Shown: one piece after another, positions 45,541 to 55,265 of the stretch
How the letters are laid out: each line of letters opens with the position of its first letter
Position numbering within the stretch: position 1 is the first letter of the stretch
NCBI GenBank assembly: GCA_964390335.1
Contig: CAYMHU010000009.1
Coordinates: forward strand, 55,274 to 119,273
Reading direction: 5' to 3'
DNA from: Granulosicoccus sp964390335
GTDB lineage: Bacteria; Pseudomonadota; Gammaproteobacteria; Granulosicoccales; Granulosicoccaceae
DNA length: 64,000 bases
Program-made: the position numbers and the translations under genes
Notes under the pieces: model-generated
Seen by the model: the letters and a program-made list of their open reading frames with translations, nothing else
The model's database searches: none
Told to the model about the DNA's origin: nothing

Positions 45541-47258
45541 TAACTGTTACTCGCTTTGTTAAGTTCGTGCGGAAAATACTTAATGACACTGCGCAACGGA
45601 TTTGGTGCAGCCTGTCCAAGTCCGCAAATAGACGCATCTTCCATTACGGTAGCTAGATCTTCCAGTTTCTCGAGATCCCAATCGTCCTGTTCCATTAACT
45701 TGGCCGCTTTGCCGGTGCCAACCCTGCAAGGTGTGCATTGCCCGCAAGACTCATGTTCGAAAAAACGCATCGATGTTAACGCAGCTTGTTTCGCAGAGTC
45801 TTGATCAGACAACACGACAATAGCCGCTGACCCAATAAAACAACCGTAAGGTTGTAGCGTATCGAAATCTAACGGCACATTGCCTAATGATGCTGGCAGG
45901 ATGCCGCCGGAAGCACCACCCGGGAAATAGCCATAAAATGCATGTCCGTCCAGCATACCCCCGCAATATTCGTCGATGAGTTCTTGCATGGTGATTCCAG
46001 CAGGCGCCAGATGGACACCGGGCTTTTTAACGCGACCCGATACCGAAAAGCTGCGCAAACCTTTGCGATCATGCCGTCCCTCATCAGTAAACCATTGCAC
46101 GCCCTTTTCAATAAAGTCTCGAACCCAGTACAAAGATTCAAAATTATGTTCAAGCGTAGGTTGACCAAACAAACCGACTTGTGCGACGAATGGTGGGCGC
46201 AGCCGAGGTAGCCCGCGTTTGCCTTCAATAGATTCGATCATGGCCGATTCTTCGCCACAAATATAGGCACCGGCGCCGCGACGAAATGCTACCTCGGGTA
46301 ACTCAAAAGTTGCATTGGCGACTAACTTGGCAAATTCAGTTTCCAAAATTTTACGACCCAATGCGTACTCATCACGCGTGTATACCCAAATTTTCTCGCA
46401 GCCAACAACAGCGGCCGCAATCAGCATGCCTTCGAAAAACCGGTGTGGATCTGATTCAATGTAAAAACGATCTTTAAAGGTTCCCGGTTCGCCTTCATCA
46501 ATATTGACGGCCATATAGCGTGGTCCTTTCTGGGACGAAACGATATCCCACTTAGTACCTACCGGAAAGCCTGCACCACCCAAGCCACGTAAACCGCTGT
46601 CTTTCATTAATTGAATGATTTGCGCAGCCGGTCGCTGACCAGACATAACTTCGGCCGCAATTTTATAGCCACCATCCTTTGCGTACGCTTTATATGAGAT
46701 ATGGGTGTTCGGTTCTGAAGGCACAACCTGCCCGCTATCGACAGCTTGCTGCACACTTTCTGCAGTCGCTTTATCAACCGTGTTGAAACCGACGACAGCC
46801 GCTGGCGCTTCCGCACAGCGACCAATACAAGGCACAGCTTGTACTCTTACGTCCTTGCCCAGCGTAGCTGTTAGTTTTTTGATTAGCTCAGTAGAGCCGG
46901 CTAGCTCACAACTAACCGAATCGCAGACACGCACAGTTAGCGCAGCTGGTGCCGGTTCGTTATCTTTAACCACATCGAAGTGATGATAGAAGGTAGCTAC
47001 CTCATACACCTCGGTTGGCGCCATTTTAAGTTCGTGCGCCAACGCAACCAGATGTTGCGACGACAAATGCGCATACCGGTCCTGAATGAGGTGCAGGAAT
47101 TCAATGAGCAAATCGGGTCTGCGCTCAGCTGTACCGAGCAAATCACGCACTTGCATAAGCGCATTGACATCGACCATACGGCCTTTGCCAAACCCTTTCT
47201 TGCGTTTGCGCTTGGTTGCTACCTGACCAGTCGCTGCGTTATCTGCTGTTGTTACCAT
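45540..47258 (-). CDS. Formate dehydrogenase diaphorase subunit, FdsG-FdsB fusion
   Basis: A 572-residue fusion. Residues about 30-180 are NuoE/FdsG-like with the thioredoxin-fold [2Fe-2S] cysteines in CDSVSCEL and CIGRCAEAP. Residues about 185-570 are NuoF/FdsB-like with the FMN/NADH block RGAGAYICGEESAMIESIEG and the [4Fe-4S] cysteines in SCGQCTPCRVG. It takes electrons from FdsA to NAD+. A basic lead of about 20 residues (KRKRKKGFGKGR) precedes the fold. In Cupriavidus and Rhodobacter these are two genes; fusion is known in other proteobacteria. The accessory fdsC and fdsD genes are not adjacent. Confidence 0.9.
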   Translation of the reverse strand: MVTTADNAATGQVATKRKRKKGFGKGRMVDVNALMQVRDLLGTAERRPDLLIEFLHLIQDRYAHLSSQHLVALAHELKMAPTEVYEVATFYHHFDVVKDNEPAPAALTVRVCDSVSCELAGSTELIKKLTATLGKDVRVQAVPCIGRCAEAPAAVVGFNTVDKATAESVQQAVDSGQVVPSEPNTHISYKAYAKDGGYKIAAEVMSGQRPAAQIIQLMKDSGLRGLGGAGFPVGTKWDIVSSQKGPRYMAVNIDEGEPGTFKDRFYIESDPHRFFEGMLIAAAVVGCEKIWVYTRDEYALGRKILETEFAKLVANATFELPEVAFRRGAGAYICGEESAMIESIEGKRGLPRLRPPFVAQVGLFGQPTLEHNFESLYWVRDFIEKGVQWFTDEGRHDRKGLRSFSVSGRVKKPGVHLAPAGITMQELIDEYCGGMLDGHAFYGYFPGGASGGILPASLGNVPLDFDTLQPYGCFIGSAAIVVLSDQDSAKQAALTSMRFFEHESCGQCTPCRVGTGKAAKLMEQDDWDLEKLEDLATVMEDASICGLGQAAPNPLRSVIKYFPHELNKASNS

Positions 47259-47308
47259 GTATTGCTGTACCCGTTAGATAGACGAAGTGGTTGTCGCTGA
47301 TCTAATAC

Positions 47309-48976
47309 TTAGAACAATCCCTCAACAACCCCTTCGGCATTCATTTTAATGCGGTTAGCAGCTGGTTCACGTGGCAGACCTGGCATAGTCATGATATCGC
47401 CACATACAACAACAACGAAACCGGCTCCAGCTGAGAGTCGCACTTCTCTAACCGGCAAAATGTGTCCGGTCGGCGCACCTTTCGCGTTTGGATCCACCGA
47501 AAAGCTGTACTGCGTTTTTGCAATACAAACCGGTAAATTCCCGAAACCTTCTGCTTCTAGTTCGGCTACTTGCGTCATCGTTTTTTGATCAACAGCAATA
47601 TCGTCTGCACGATAAATCTTGGTAGCAATTGCGCGTACCTTATCCAGCAATGGCAAATCATCCGGATAACTCGTTTGGAACTTAGCTGCACCGCTGTCTG
47701 CCAACGCGGCAACTTCAGTTGCCAGGTCCATTGTGCCTTCGCCACCGGCTGCCCAGTGATTGGCATCAATGGCTTTCACACCAAGCCCGTTACATGCATC
47801 GGTTACCGCTTTCATTTCTGCTTCAGTATCGGCGGAAAAGCGGTTAATCGCCACGACAACCGGCACACCAAAAGACTGCACATTTTCAATGTGTCGTGCA
47901 AGGTTAGAACAGCCCGCTTCCACCGCTTTCACGTTTTCTTTACCAAGATCTTCTTTGGCGACACCGCCATGCATCTTTAACGCACGTACTGTTGCTACTA
48001 ACACAACCGCATCTGGGGACAGTCCTGATTGACGACACTTAATATCAAAGAATTTTTCGGCACCCAAATCTGCGCCGAATCCAGCTTCGGTTACCACGTA
48101 GTCGGCAAGCTTCAGCGCGGACTTGGTTGCAATGACGGAGTTACACCCATGCGCAATATTGGCAAACGGGCCACCGTGAATAAATGCAGGGTTGTGCTCG
48201 AGCGTTTGCACCAGATTCGGGTTAATGGCATCTTTAAGCAACACCGCCATTGGGCCAGGTGCCATAACCGCACTGGCGCGAATTGGCTTACGATCACGCG
48301 TGTATGCAATAACGACTTGTCCAAGCCGTTCGGTCAGATCTTCAATACTGGTCGCTAGACAGAAAATAGCCATGACTTCCGACGCAACGGTGATATCAAA
48401 ACCGTCCTGCCGTGGATAACCATTACCAGGACCGCCTAAGGAGCTGGTGATTTGCCGCAGTGAACGATCATTCATATCGACAACGCGACGCCACGATACT
48501 CGACGGGAATCGATACCTGCTTCATTACCCCAATAAATATGGTTATCGATTAACGCCGACAACAAACTGTGTGCGGACGTAATAGCATGAAAATCTCCGG
48601 TGAAATGCAGGTTGATGTCTTCCATAGGGATAACTTGCGCATACCCACCGCCGGCAGCACCACCTTTCATTCCAAAACAGGGGCCTAAGCTGGGTTCACG
48701 TAAACACACCATGGCGTTCTTGCCAATGCGGTTTAAGCCATCAGTCAAACCAACAGATGTAGTGGTTTTGCCTTCGCCTGCGGGGGTTGGCGTTATGGCA
48801 GTAACCAGGATGAGCTTGCCATCGGGTTTATCTTTCAGTGTTTCAATGTACTTCAGATCAACTTTGGCTTTGGTATGACCGTACGGCATGAGCGCATCGT
48901 TTGGGATACCGAGCTTGTCTGCTATGTCGCTTATAGGTTTTATTGGCGCAGCCTGTGCGATATCTATATCGTTCAA
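47309..48976 (-). CDS. fhs: Formate-tetrahydrofolate ligase
   Basis: A 555-residue formyl-THF synthetase. TPTPAGEGKTTTSVGL at about residues 61-76 is the ATP loop; REPSLGPCFGMKGGAAGGGYAQV, FTGDFHAITSAH and TEAGFGADLGAEKFFDIK are family signatures. It makes 10-formyl-THF from formate, THF and ATP. In this operon it is the assimilatory branch for formate from oxalate, with formate dehydrogenase as the oxidative branch. Spacing to its neighbours is about 50 bp on each side, all one strand. Confidence 0.94.
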   Translation of the reverse strand: MNDIDIAQAAPIKPISDIADKLGIPNDALMPYGHTKAKVDLKYIETLKDKPDGKLILVTAITPTPAGEGKTTTSVGLTDGLNRIGKNAMVCLREPSLGPCFGMKGGAAGGGYAQVIPMEDINLHFTGDFHAITSAHSLLSALIDNHIYWGNEAGIDSRRVSWRRVVDMNDRSLRQITSSLGGPGNGYPRQDGFDITVASEVMAIFCLATSIEDLTERLGQVVIAYTRDRKPIRASAVMAPGPMAVLLKDAINPNLVQTLEHNPAFIHGGPFANIAHGCNSVIATKSALKLADYVVTEAGFGADLGAEKFFDIKCRQSGLSPDAVVLVATVRALKMHGGVAKEDLGKENVKAVEAGCSNLARHIENVQSFGVPVVVAINRFSADTEAEMKAVTDACNGLGVKAIDANHWAAGGEGTMDLATEVAALADSGAAKFQTSYPDDLPLLDKVRAIATKIYRADDIAVDQKTMTQVAELEAEGFGNLPVCIAKTQYSFSVDPNAKGAPTGHILPVREVRLSAGAGFVVVVCGDIMTMPGLPREPAANRIKMNAEGVVEGLF

Positions 48977-49031
48977 TTCACTATCCCCGTTTGTTTAAAT
49001 TAATCGCTGTTAAATAATAGTACTGTTATGA

Positions 49032-49943
49032 TCAAGCTAACTTGTCGCCGACTTTTAAACCGGTGCGACCAACGAACTCTGCAGCTGTCTCTTTTACTTT
49101 GCCGGACTTTACCCGCTTGACAGCGATCGCACCGTCGCTCGCAGCCACAACAAATTGCTCATCATCGACCTGTAACACTTCGCCGGGAGCACCGCCAGAC
49201 GCCGAACTTAATCGAGCTTCGTTAACCGTAAACTCTTCTTCACCAAAAGAGGCACCAGCACCTGGCGCAGGAATGGATGCCCGGATACCGTTGTACACCT
49301 CTTGCACAGGTTTGGACCAGTCTATGCGCGCCTGCTCTTTCCCGTACCAGGATTCATAGCTGCCATCATCAAGATTTTGTTCGATACGCGGCGCCGTACC
49401 AGCTTTGACCAAATCCAGAGATTCGATCATCGCATCAACCCCCAAGGGAAATAGCTTATTAAAATACACTTCACCTAAAGTTTCATCTGGACCAATTTCA
49501 CACCGCTTTTGCAACAGCACCGGACCTTCATCTAACCCTTCATCAGGCCAGAAAATAGTTAAACCCGTGCTAGTGGCTCCCATGGCAATAGGCCAGTTTA
49601 TAGACGATGGTCCACGGTGCATTGGCAACAAGGACGGATGATATTGAAATGAACCTAAACGTGGCGCATCCAGAACAGGCTGAGGAACAAACAGCAGCAC
49701 ATACGCCATGATGCACACATCTGCATCAAACGACTTCATGAGCTCCAGCGACTCGTCCGTTTTCCAGGACGCAGGCTGATGAACCGGCAAACCTTTTTCC
49801 AAGGCTGTCGCTTTGATGGGGTCAACAGGCCTGCCTTCTTTATCTGGGGCCGTGCACACCGCAACAACATCTTCCCCTCTATCGAGTAAGGCTTTTAATA
49901 CAGCTTCACCGAAGGCTTGCTGACCATGAACGACGATTCTCAT
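49032..49943 (-). CDS. Formyltransferase-fold protein like the hydrolase domain of 10-formyl-THF dehydrogenase
   Basis: A 303-residue formyltransferase. The N-terminal domain has YHPSLLPMHRGPSSINW with H102 and DEGLDEG with D138; the 36-residue spacing equals that of H106 and D142 in ALDH1L1 (10-formyl-THF dehydrogenase). Fmt has an Asn two residues before this His; here it is Gln100, as in the hydrolase type rather than the tRNA enzyme. Residues 210-303 form the C-terminal barrel. In this cluster it may hydrolyse 10-formyl-THF or move formyl groups between folate and CoA. It is unlikely to be the housekeeping methionyl-tRNA formyltransferase. It overlaps frc by one base. Confidence 0.8.
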   Translation of the reverse strand: MRIVVHGQQAFGEAVLKALLDRGEDVVAVCTAPDKEGRPVDPIKATALEKGLPVHQPASWKTDESLELMKSFDADVCIMAYVLLFVPQPVLDAPRLGSFQYHPSLLPMHRGPSSINWPIAMGATSTGLTIFWPDEGLDEGPVLLQKRCEIGPDETLGEVYFNKLFPLGVDAMIESLDLVKAGTAPRIEQNLDDGSYESWYGKEQARIDWSKPVQEVYNGIRASIPAPGAGASFGEEEFTVNEARLSSASGGAPGEVLQVDDEQFVVAASDGAIAVKRVKSGKVKETAAEFVGRTGLKVGDKLA

Positions 49944-51190
49944 TAAACGGCTCCCTCAGTGCGCATATTTTCAATTTCTGTAGATGAGTATCCAAGCACC
50001 TGTGACAACACCTCGTCAGTGTGCTCACCCAACAGTGGCGAACGTTCTACCTCTACCGGTGAATCTGATAGTTTTATCGGGCACCCCACCGTTAAATATT
50101 TACCGCGTTCCGGGTGATCAACTTCGACAATAGTGCCTGTATCGCGTAGCGAGGGTTCTTCAGCGATTTCTTTCATGGAAAGTATTGGACCAACCGGGAT
50201 ATTCAGCGGGTTACAAATTTCCATGACTTCAAATTTGCTTTTTGTTTTGGTCCAGGCCTCAACCGCATCGAACACTTCGTTTAATCGGGGTAAACGTGCA
50301 GCAGGCGTTGCGTAGTCTTCGTGTTCTTTCCATTCAGGTTTTCCGATGACATCACACACATTCTTCCAAACGGCGGCTTGCGTAATAAAATACGTATAAG
50401 CGTTTGGATCGGTTTCCCAACCTTTACACTTCAAAATACGCCCCGGTTGCCCACCACCTGAATCGTTACCAGCGCGTGGAGTCGCGTCTCCAAACTCAAC
50501 ACCTTCGCCAAATTGCGAATACTCTTCTAAAGGACCGTGATCGAGACGTTGCTGATCACGCAACTTCACACGACATAAATTCAGCACGCCATCTTGCATC
50601 GGGGCTAACACTTTTTGACCTCGACCCGACTTCTCTCGCTGATACAAAGCGGTCACAATACCCAGGGCTAAGTGTAATCCGGTACCGGAATCACCAATTT
50701 GCGCACCGGTAACCATTGGGACATCATCACGAAAACCGGTTGTGGAAGCAGAACCGCCTGCACATTGAGCAATGTTCTCGTAAACCTTGCAGTCCTCGTA
50801 CGGACCGGGGCCAAAGCCTTTGACCGACGCCAGAATAACGCGCGGATTCAATTCCTGAATGCGTTCCCATGTAAAGCCCATTCGATCAAGCGCACCTGGA
50901 GCAAAGTTCTCCACCATGACATCACATTCCTTAACCAGCTTTTCCAACACTTCTTTACCGCTGTCGGTTTTAGTATTAAGCGTAATGGAGCGTTTATTGT
51001 GATTCAGCATCGTGAAATACAGAGAATCCGCACCTTCCACATCAACGAGTTGTTTTCTGGTTGCATCACCCACACCCGGCCTTTCAACCTTAATGACGTC
51101 TGCGCCAAAAAAACCCAATAGTTGAGTACAGGTTGGCCCTGATTGAACGTGTGTAAAGTCGAGTATTTTTACGCCTTCTAAAGCTTTCAT
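49943..51190 (-). CDS. frc: Formyl-CoA:oxalate CoA-transferase
   Basis: A 415-residue class III (CaiB/BaiF) CoA-transferase. Q17 in HVQSGPT, catalytic D167 in GAQIGDSGTG and the glycine loop SGGGQPGR (about 258-266) correspond to the Gln17, Asp169 and glycine loop of the Oxalobacter enzyme. It swaps CoA from formyl-CoA to oxalate, giving oxalyl-CoA and formate. The next gene upstream encodes oxalyl-CoA decarboxylase, so the classic two-step cycle is complete. Length is normal (Oxalobacter Frc has 428). Confidence 0.93.
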   Translation of the reverse strand: MKALEGVKILDFTHVQSGPTCTQLLGFFGADVIKVERPGVGDATRKQLVDVEGADSLYFTMLNHNKRSITLNTKTDSGKEVLEKLVKECDVMVENFAPGALDRMGFTWERIQELNPRVILASVKGFGPGPYEDCKVYENIAQCAGGSASTTGFRDDVPMVTGAQIGDSGTGLHLALGIVTALYQREKSGRGQKVLAPMQDGVLNLCRVKLRDQQRLDHGPLEEYSQFGEGVEFGDATPRAGNDSGGGQPGRILKCKGWETDPNAYTYFITQAAVWKNVCDVIGKPEWKEHEDYATPAARLPRLNEVFDAVEAWTKTKSKFEVMEICNPLNIPVGPILSMKEIAEEPSLRDTGTIVEVDHPERGKYLTVGCPIKLSDSPVEVERSPLLGEHTDEVLSQVLGYSSTEIENMRTEGAV

Positions 51191-51257
51191 ATTGTCGTGT
51201 TACCTAATTAAATTTATCTAGTTCGTCGCTACTTACAACTATGTGTCCGGTTAAAAG

Positions 51258-53009
51258 CTAGCTCGATTTTTTGCCCACAACACTTTGTGGATTCAAGTTG
51301 CCAATTCGCCCACTTTCTGTTCCAGCATTCTCATCGATTACTGCATTAACAAGTGTTGGCTTACCCGAATCAATGGCATCGTTTACGGCTTTAGTTAGCT
51401 CATCTCGCGTAGTGGCACAAACCCCCACACCACCAAAGGCTTCCATCATTTTATCGTAACGAATGTCCTTAACAAAAACAGTGGGAGCAACATCACTGTG
51501 CCCCGTTGGATTGACATCTGTACCACGGTAAATACCGTTGTTGTTGAACACAACAACGCACACCGGTAGGTTGTAGCGACAAATGGTTTCGATTTCCATA
51601 CCGGAGAAGCCAAATGCGCTATCCCCTTCAACTGCCAGTACGGGGTGTCCTGTTTCAATTGCCGCAGCAATGGCGGCCCCCATGCCAATACCCATAATGC
51701 CCCAGGTACCAACATCAATTCGTTTACGCGGTTTATGCATATCGATGATGCTGCGTGCGAAATCAAGTGTGTTTGCGCCTTCATTAACCAACATGGTATC
51801 GGGGCGCTCAGTCATAATTTGTTTTAACGCAGCCAACGCTGTATGAAAGTCCATGGGCACTGTATCGCTACCCAGGCGCTGTGCCATTTTAGCCAGATTG
51901 CCATCGCGCTTTTCATTGATTTTATTTATCCAGTCGGCAGGAGGCTTCGGTAATCCACCCATACCCGCAAGTAACGCATTTAAACAAGAGCCGATGTCTC
52001 CTACTAGTGGCGCTGCAATTTCAACATTGCTATCCATTTCACGTGGATCAATATCGATTTGAATGAATTTCTTTGAACCCGGTGCACCCCAGCTTTTGCC
52101 TTTACCGTGCGACAACAACCAATTGAGTCGCGCGCCCACCATAACGACCACATCAGACTCTTTCAGCGCTAACGATCGAGCCGCACCGGCTGATTGCGCA
52201 TGGGTATCAGGCAATAACCCTTTCGCCATACTCATTGGCAGATAAGGAATGCCGCTTTTCTCTACAAACTCTCTAACCGTGTCATCAACCTGTGCGTATG
52301 ATGCACCTTTACCTAATATGATCAGTGGTCGTTTTGCGTCTTTAAGAACCGCTAAAGCTCTGTCCACTGCTGCCTGAGATGGAATTTGTTCAGGCGCAGG
52401 GTCGATAACTTCAACTAATGAACGAGCACCTTTTTCAGCATCCATTACCTGGCCAAATAACTTGGCAGGTAAATCCAGATACACGCCGCCTGGGCGTCCA
52501 GAGACTGCCGTGCGAATAGCGCGAGCAACTGCGATACCAATATCTTCCGCGTGTAGAACACGGTAAGCCGCTTTACACAATGGCTTGGCAATAGCCAGCT
52601 GATCCATTTCTTCGTAGTCGCCTTGCTGTAAGTCAACGATCTCCCGTTCAGAGGACCCGCTTAATAGAATCATGGGCCAACAGTTGGTCGTAGCATTGGC
52701 TAAAGCTGTTAAACCATTTAGAAAACCAGGCGCAGAAACTGTCAGACACAACCCGGGTTTCTTGGTTAGGTACCCGGCAACCGCGGCTGCATTGCCCGCG
52801 TGTTGTTCGTGGCGAAATGAGAATACTCGCATGCCTTCCGCTTGCGCCATGCGTCCAAAATCGGTAATGGGAATGCCCGGAACACCATAAATGTTATTAA
52901 TACCATTAAGTTTGAACGCATCAATTAGCAGATGAAAACCGTCTGTTAATTCTCCGGTTTCCCCATCCTTGGATGTTTTGGATTTAAGCGCACTTTCTTC
53001 TACCGACAT
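51258..53009 (-). CDS. oxc: Oxalyl-CoA decarboxylase
   Basis: A 583-residue TPP enzyme. RHEQHAGNAAAVAGY carries the TPP-activating Glu, SAPGFLNGLTALANATTNC and SGSSEREIVDLQQGDYEEMDQ are near-identical to Oxalobacter Oxc from memory, and GDSAFGFSGME with NNNGIY is the TPP-Mg site. It splits oxalyl-CoA to formyl-CoA and CO2. A polar lead of about 25 residues precedes the fold. It lies 27 bp after gntR and 67 bp before frc, making one operon. Confidence 0.95.
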   Translation of the reverse strand: MSVEESALKSKTSKDGETGELTDGFHLLIDAFKLNGINNIYGVPGIPITDFGRMAQAEGMRVFSFRHEQHAGNAAAVAGYLTKKPGLCLTVSAPGFLNGLTALANATTNCWPMILLSGSSEREIVDLQQGDYEEMDQLAIAKPLCKAAYRVLHAEDIGIAVARAIRTAVSGRPGGVYLDLPAKLFGQVMDAEKGARSLVEVIDPAPEQIPSQAAVDRALAVLKDAKRPLIILGKGASYAQVDDTVREFVEKSGIPYLPMSMAKGLLPDTHAQSAGAARSLALKESDVVVMVGARLNWLLSHGKGKSWGAPGSKKFIQIDIDPREMDSNVEIAAPLVGDIGSCLNALLAGMGGLPKPPADWINKINEKRDGNLAKMAQRLGSDTVPMDFHTALAALKQIMTERPDTMLVNEGANTLDFARSIIDMHKPRKRIDVGTWGIMGIGMGAAIAAAIETGHPVLAVEGDSAFGFSGMEIETICRYNLPVCVVVFNNNGIYRGTDVNPTGHSDVAPTVFVKDIRYDKMMEAFGGVGVCATTRDELTKAVNDAIDSGKPTLVNAVIDENAGTESGRIGNLNPQSVVGKKSS

Positions 53010-53036
53010 TAATATTCCCCAAAATTAAGAATTGAG

Positions 53037-53729
53037 CTACTCAAGATAATCAACGTGTTTTTCAACATGCTTAGCCAATTTTAACGCATGATCTTGCACC
53101 AGCTTTTCAACTAATGCTGTATCTCTGGCCATTAACGCTTCAATAATTCGCATATGATCTATGACAGACTGAATTGTTCGATCTGGATCTTTTATCGTGC
53201 TTGATCGTATTGAATGCATATGCACAAACAGGCGTCGTGCCGTTGAAATTAGAAATTCATTTTTACTTAAAGAAATAATATCCTGATGAAATTGGATATT
53301 ATTCTCTGAATATTCATCGATATGCGCACCATCTGTCGATCGATCCATCTGGTATTGTCTGCATCGACGCCTGAAAGCGCTTAACTCATCTTCCGTTGCA
53401 TTTAAACTGGCTAGTCGTGCAGCCATTGATTCGAGCGCTGCCCATACCTGAATAATTTCAATTATTTCCTTCTTGGTCTTACGCACTACAAACGTGCCGC
53501 GTCTGGGAATATTCTGAACTATCCCTTCTTGTTCTAAACGAGACAAGGCTTCTCTTACAGGTGTACGACTAACGCCCAACTGTTCAGCGAGTTTTCTTTC
53601 ATCCAACCGGGGCACAGTTTTGACGGAGTAAATATCCATCGATACAACGGCCATACGCAGCGCATCAAATACTTTGTCTTTTAAAACTGGGTCGTTTTGA
53701 ATTGGCTTTACATCGACACTGTCCATCAT
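53037..53729 (-). CDS. GntR-family regulator, FadR/FCD type
   Basis: A 230-residue regulator. The N-terminal winged helix is clear (LDERKLAEQLGVSRTPVREALSRLEQEGIV); residues about 90-220 form an all-helical FCD ligand domain with the metal-binding residues in ENNIQFHQDIISLS and DHMRIIEALMARD. Such proteins sense small carboxylates or acyl-CoA. Placed between tctA (9 bp) and oxc (27 bp), it is the obvious regulator of the cluster; two TGGT-type inverted repeats before tctC and the CoA ligase are its probable sites. Effector unknown; oxalate or oxalyl-CoA are natural guesses. Confidence 0.9.
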   Translation of the reverse strand: MMDSVDVKPIQNDPVLKDKVFDALRMAVVSMDIYSVKTVPRLDERKLAEQLGVSRTPVREALSRLEQEGIVQNIPRRGTFVVRKTKKEIIEIIQVWAALESMAARLASLNATEDELSAFRRRCRQYQMDRSTDGAHIDEYSENNIQFHQDIISLSKNEFLISTARRLFVHMHSIRSSTIKDPDRTIQSVIDHMRIIEALMARDTALVEKLVQDHALKLAKHVEKHVDYLE

Positions 53730-53738
53730 CGTCCGCGT

Positions 53739-55265
53739 TTAACCTGTACCAGCGGAATCCGCAGCCGCATTTTTCTTGTTACGCATTTTGGCGTATACCG
53801 GCGCTAAAACCAGCAATACGGCAATGGCGATACAGATACCGCTGATGGGACGTGTAACAAAAGTGGTGACATCGCCCTGCGACGCTAACAACGATTGTCT
53901 CAAGGAACGTTCGGCAAGTGGTCCAAGCACAATGGCCAAAACCGCTGGAGCAACGGGATAATTTAGCTTACGCAGTAAATATCCAACCACACCGAATAAG
54001 AACATTAACCACACATCGTGCATGGTTTGTGTGGGCGCATAGCCGCCGACCACACATAAAATATAAATTATGGGTGCCAATATAGTAAATGGCATGGTTA
54101 GCACCCTGACGAACAATGGGATAAACGCAAGGTTTATTAGCAGGGTTGCAAAGTTAGCAATATACAAAGAGCCGATTAAGCCCCACACAAAGTCGGGACG
54201 CTCTGAGAAAAGCAACGGACCGGGTCGCAATCCCCAGATGATCATGCCACCTAACAATATAGCTGTTGTTGGAGATCCCGGTATACCCAGCGTTAACATT
54301 GGCAGCATGGACCCTGTTGATGCCGCATTGTTTGCAGCTTCAGGTGCTGCAACACCTGCCACATTACCCTTACCAAAACTTTCTGAGTTTTTGGAAAAAG
54401 TTTTGGCGAGCCCGTACGACATCAGTGAGGCTGGTGTTGCCCCCGCCGCTGGCAATGTTCCTACAAAGTAACCCAGAACTGAGCCAAGCGATGTTGTACC
54501 AATGTATTTCTTGATATCTTTAAGATTATCAACCAGCGTTTTGAAACTCATTTGTACTTTGTGCACGGTAACCTTGCCTTGTGACGTCTCTAGGGTCCAC
54601 AACATTTCACCTATACCGTAGATTCCAATAGCCAGCACAAGAAAATTGATTCCGTGCATAAAACCCGTGATATCACCGAAAATTAATCGTGGTTTACCAG
54701 AGATAATGTCTAGCCCAACCGTAGCTAATACCAATCCAATAAGAATGGAAAAAATGGTTTTTGGAATGTCATCGCCGCCCAACCCGATGAAGGTGGCAAA
54801 GGCCAATAACATCAATGCGAATTCTTCCGGAGGACCAAACTTCAACGCAAAGGAAGCAAGGGGTGGAGCAAATAACGTAAATAAAATAATCGAGATTGTG
54901 CCGCCTACAAATGAAGCAACTGCTGCCGCGGTTAGTGCTTTATCGGCACGACCACTTTGTGCAAGTGGTCGCCCATCAAAAACCGTGGCAACCGCCGTGG
55001 ATGCACCCGGGATACCGAGCGTAATTGAACTGATAGCCCCTCCGTACATTGCCCCATAGTAAATGGCCGCTAAAAATATAATGGCGGCCGTTGGCGGTAC
55101 CAAAAAAGTAATGGGCAGCAGTATCGCCACACCATTGACCGAACCTAGCCCCGGCATGGCTCCCACCAGCAGACCTACTGTGCAACCAATGATAATCATG
55201 GCCAGGTTCAAAGGCTGAAGCGCCTCAAGAATCCCACCAGCCAGTAGCGTTAATATTTGATCCAT
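53739..55265 (-). CDS. tctA: Tripartite tricarboxylate transporter, large membrane subunit
   Basis: A 508-residue TctA protein with about eleven to twelve spans. GCTVGLLVGAMPGLGSVNGVA at the start and GTLPAAGATPASLMSYG in the middle are the two inverted family signatures; TLGIPGSPTTAILLGGM is a third. It is the channel of a sodium- or proton-driven carboxylate importer working with TctB and TctC. Start overlaps the tctB stop (TAATG). In this context the substrate may be oxalate or a related dicarboxylate. Confidence 0.93.
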   Translation of the reverse strand: MDQILTLLAGGILEALQPLNLAMIIIGCTVGLLVGAMPGLGSVNGVAILLPITFLVPPTAAIIFLAAIYYGAMYGGAISSITLGIPGASTAVATVFDGRPLAQSGRADKALTAAAVASFVGGTISIILFTLFAPPLASFALKFGPPEEFALMLLAFATFIGLGGDDIPKTIFSILIGLVLATVGLDIISGKPRLIFGDITGFMHGINFLVLAIGIYGIGEMLWTLETSQGKVTVHKVQMSFKTLVDNLKDIKKYIGTTSLGSVLGYFVGTLPAAGATPASLMSYGLAKTFSKNSESFGKGNVAGVAAPEAANNAASTGSMLPMLTLGIPGSPTTAILLGGMIIWGLRPGPLLFSERPDFVWGLIGSLYIANFATLLINLAFIPLFVRVLTMPFTILAPIIYILCVVGGYAPTQTMHDVWLMFLFGVVGYLLRKLNYPVAPAVLAIVLGPLAERSLRQSLLASQGDVTTFVTRPISGICIAIAVLLVLAPVYAKMRNKKNAAADSAGTG

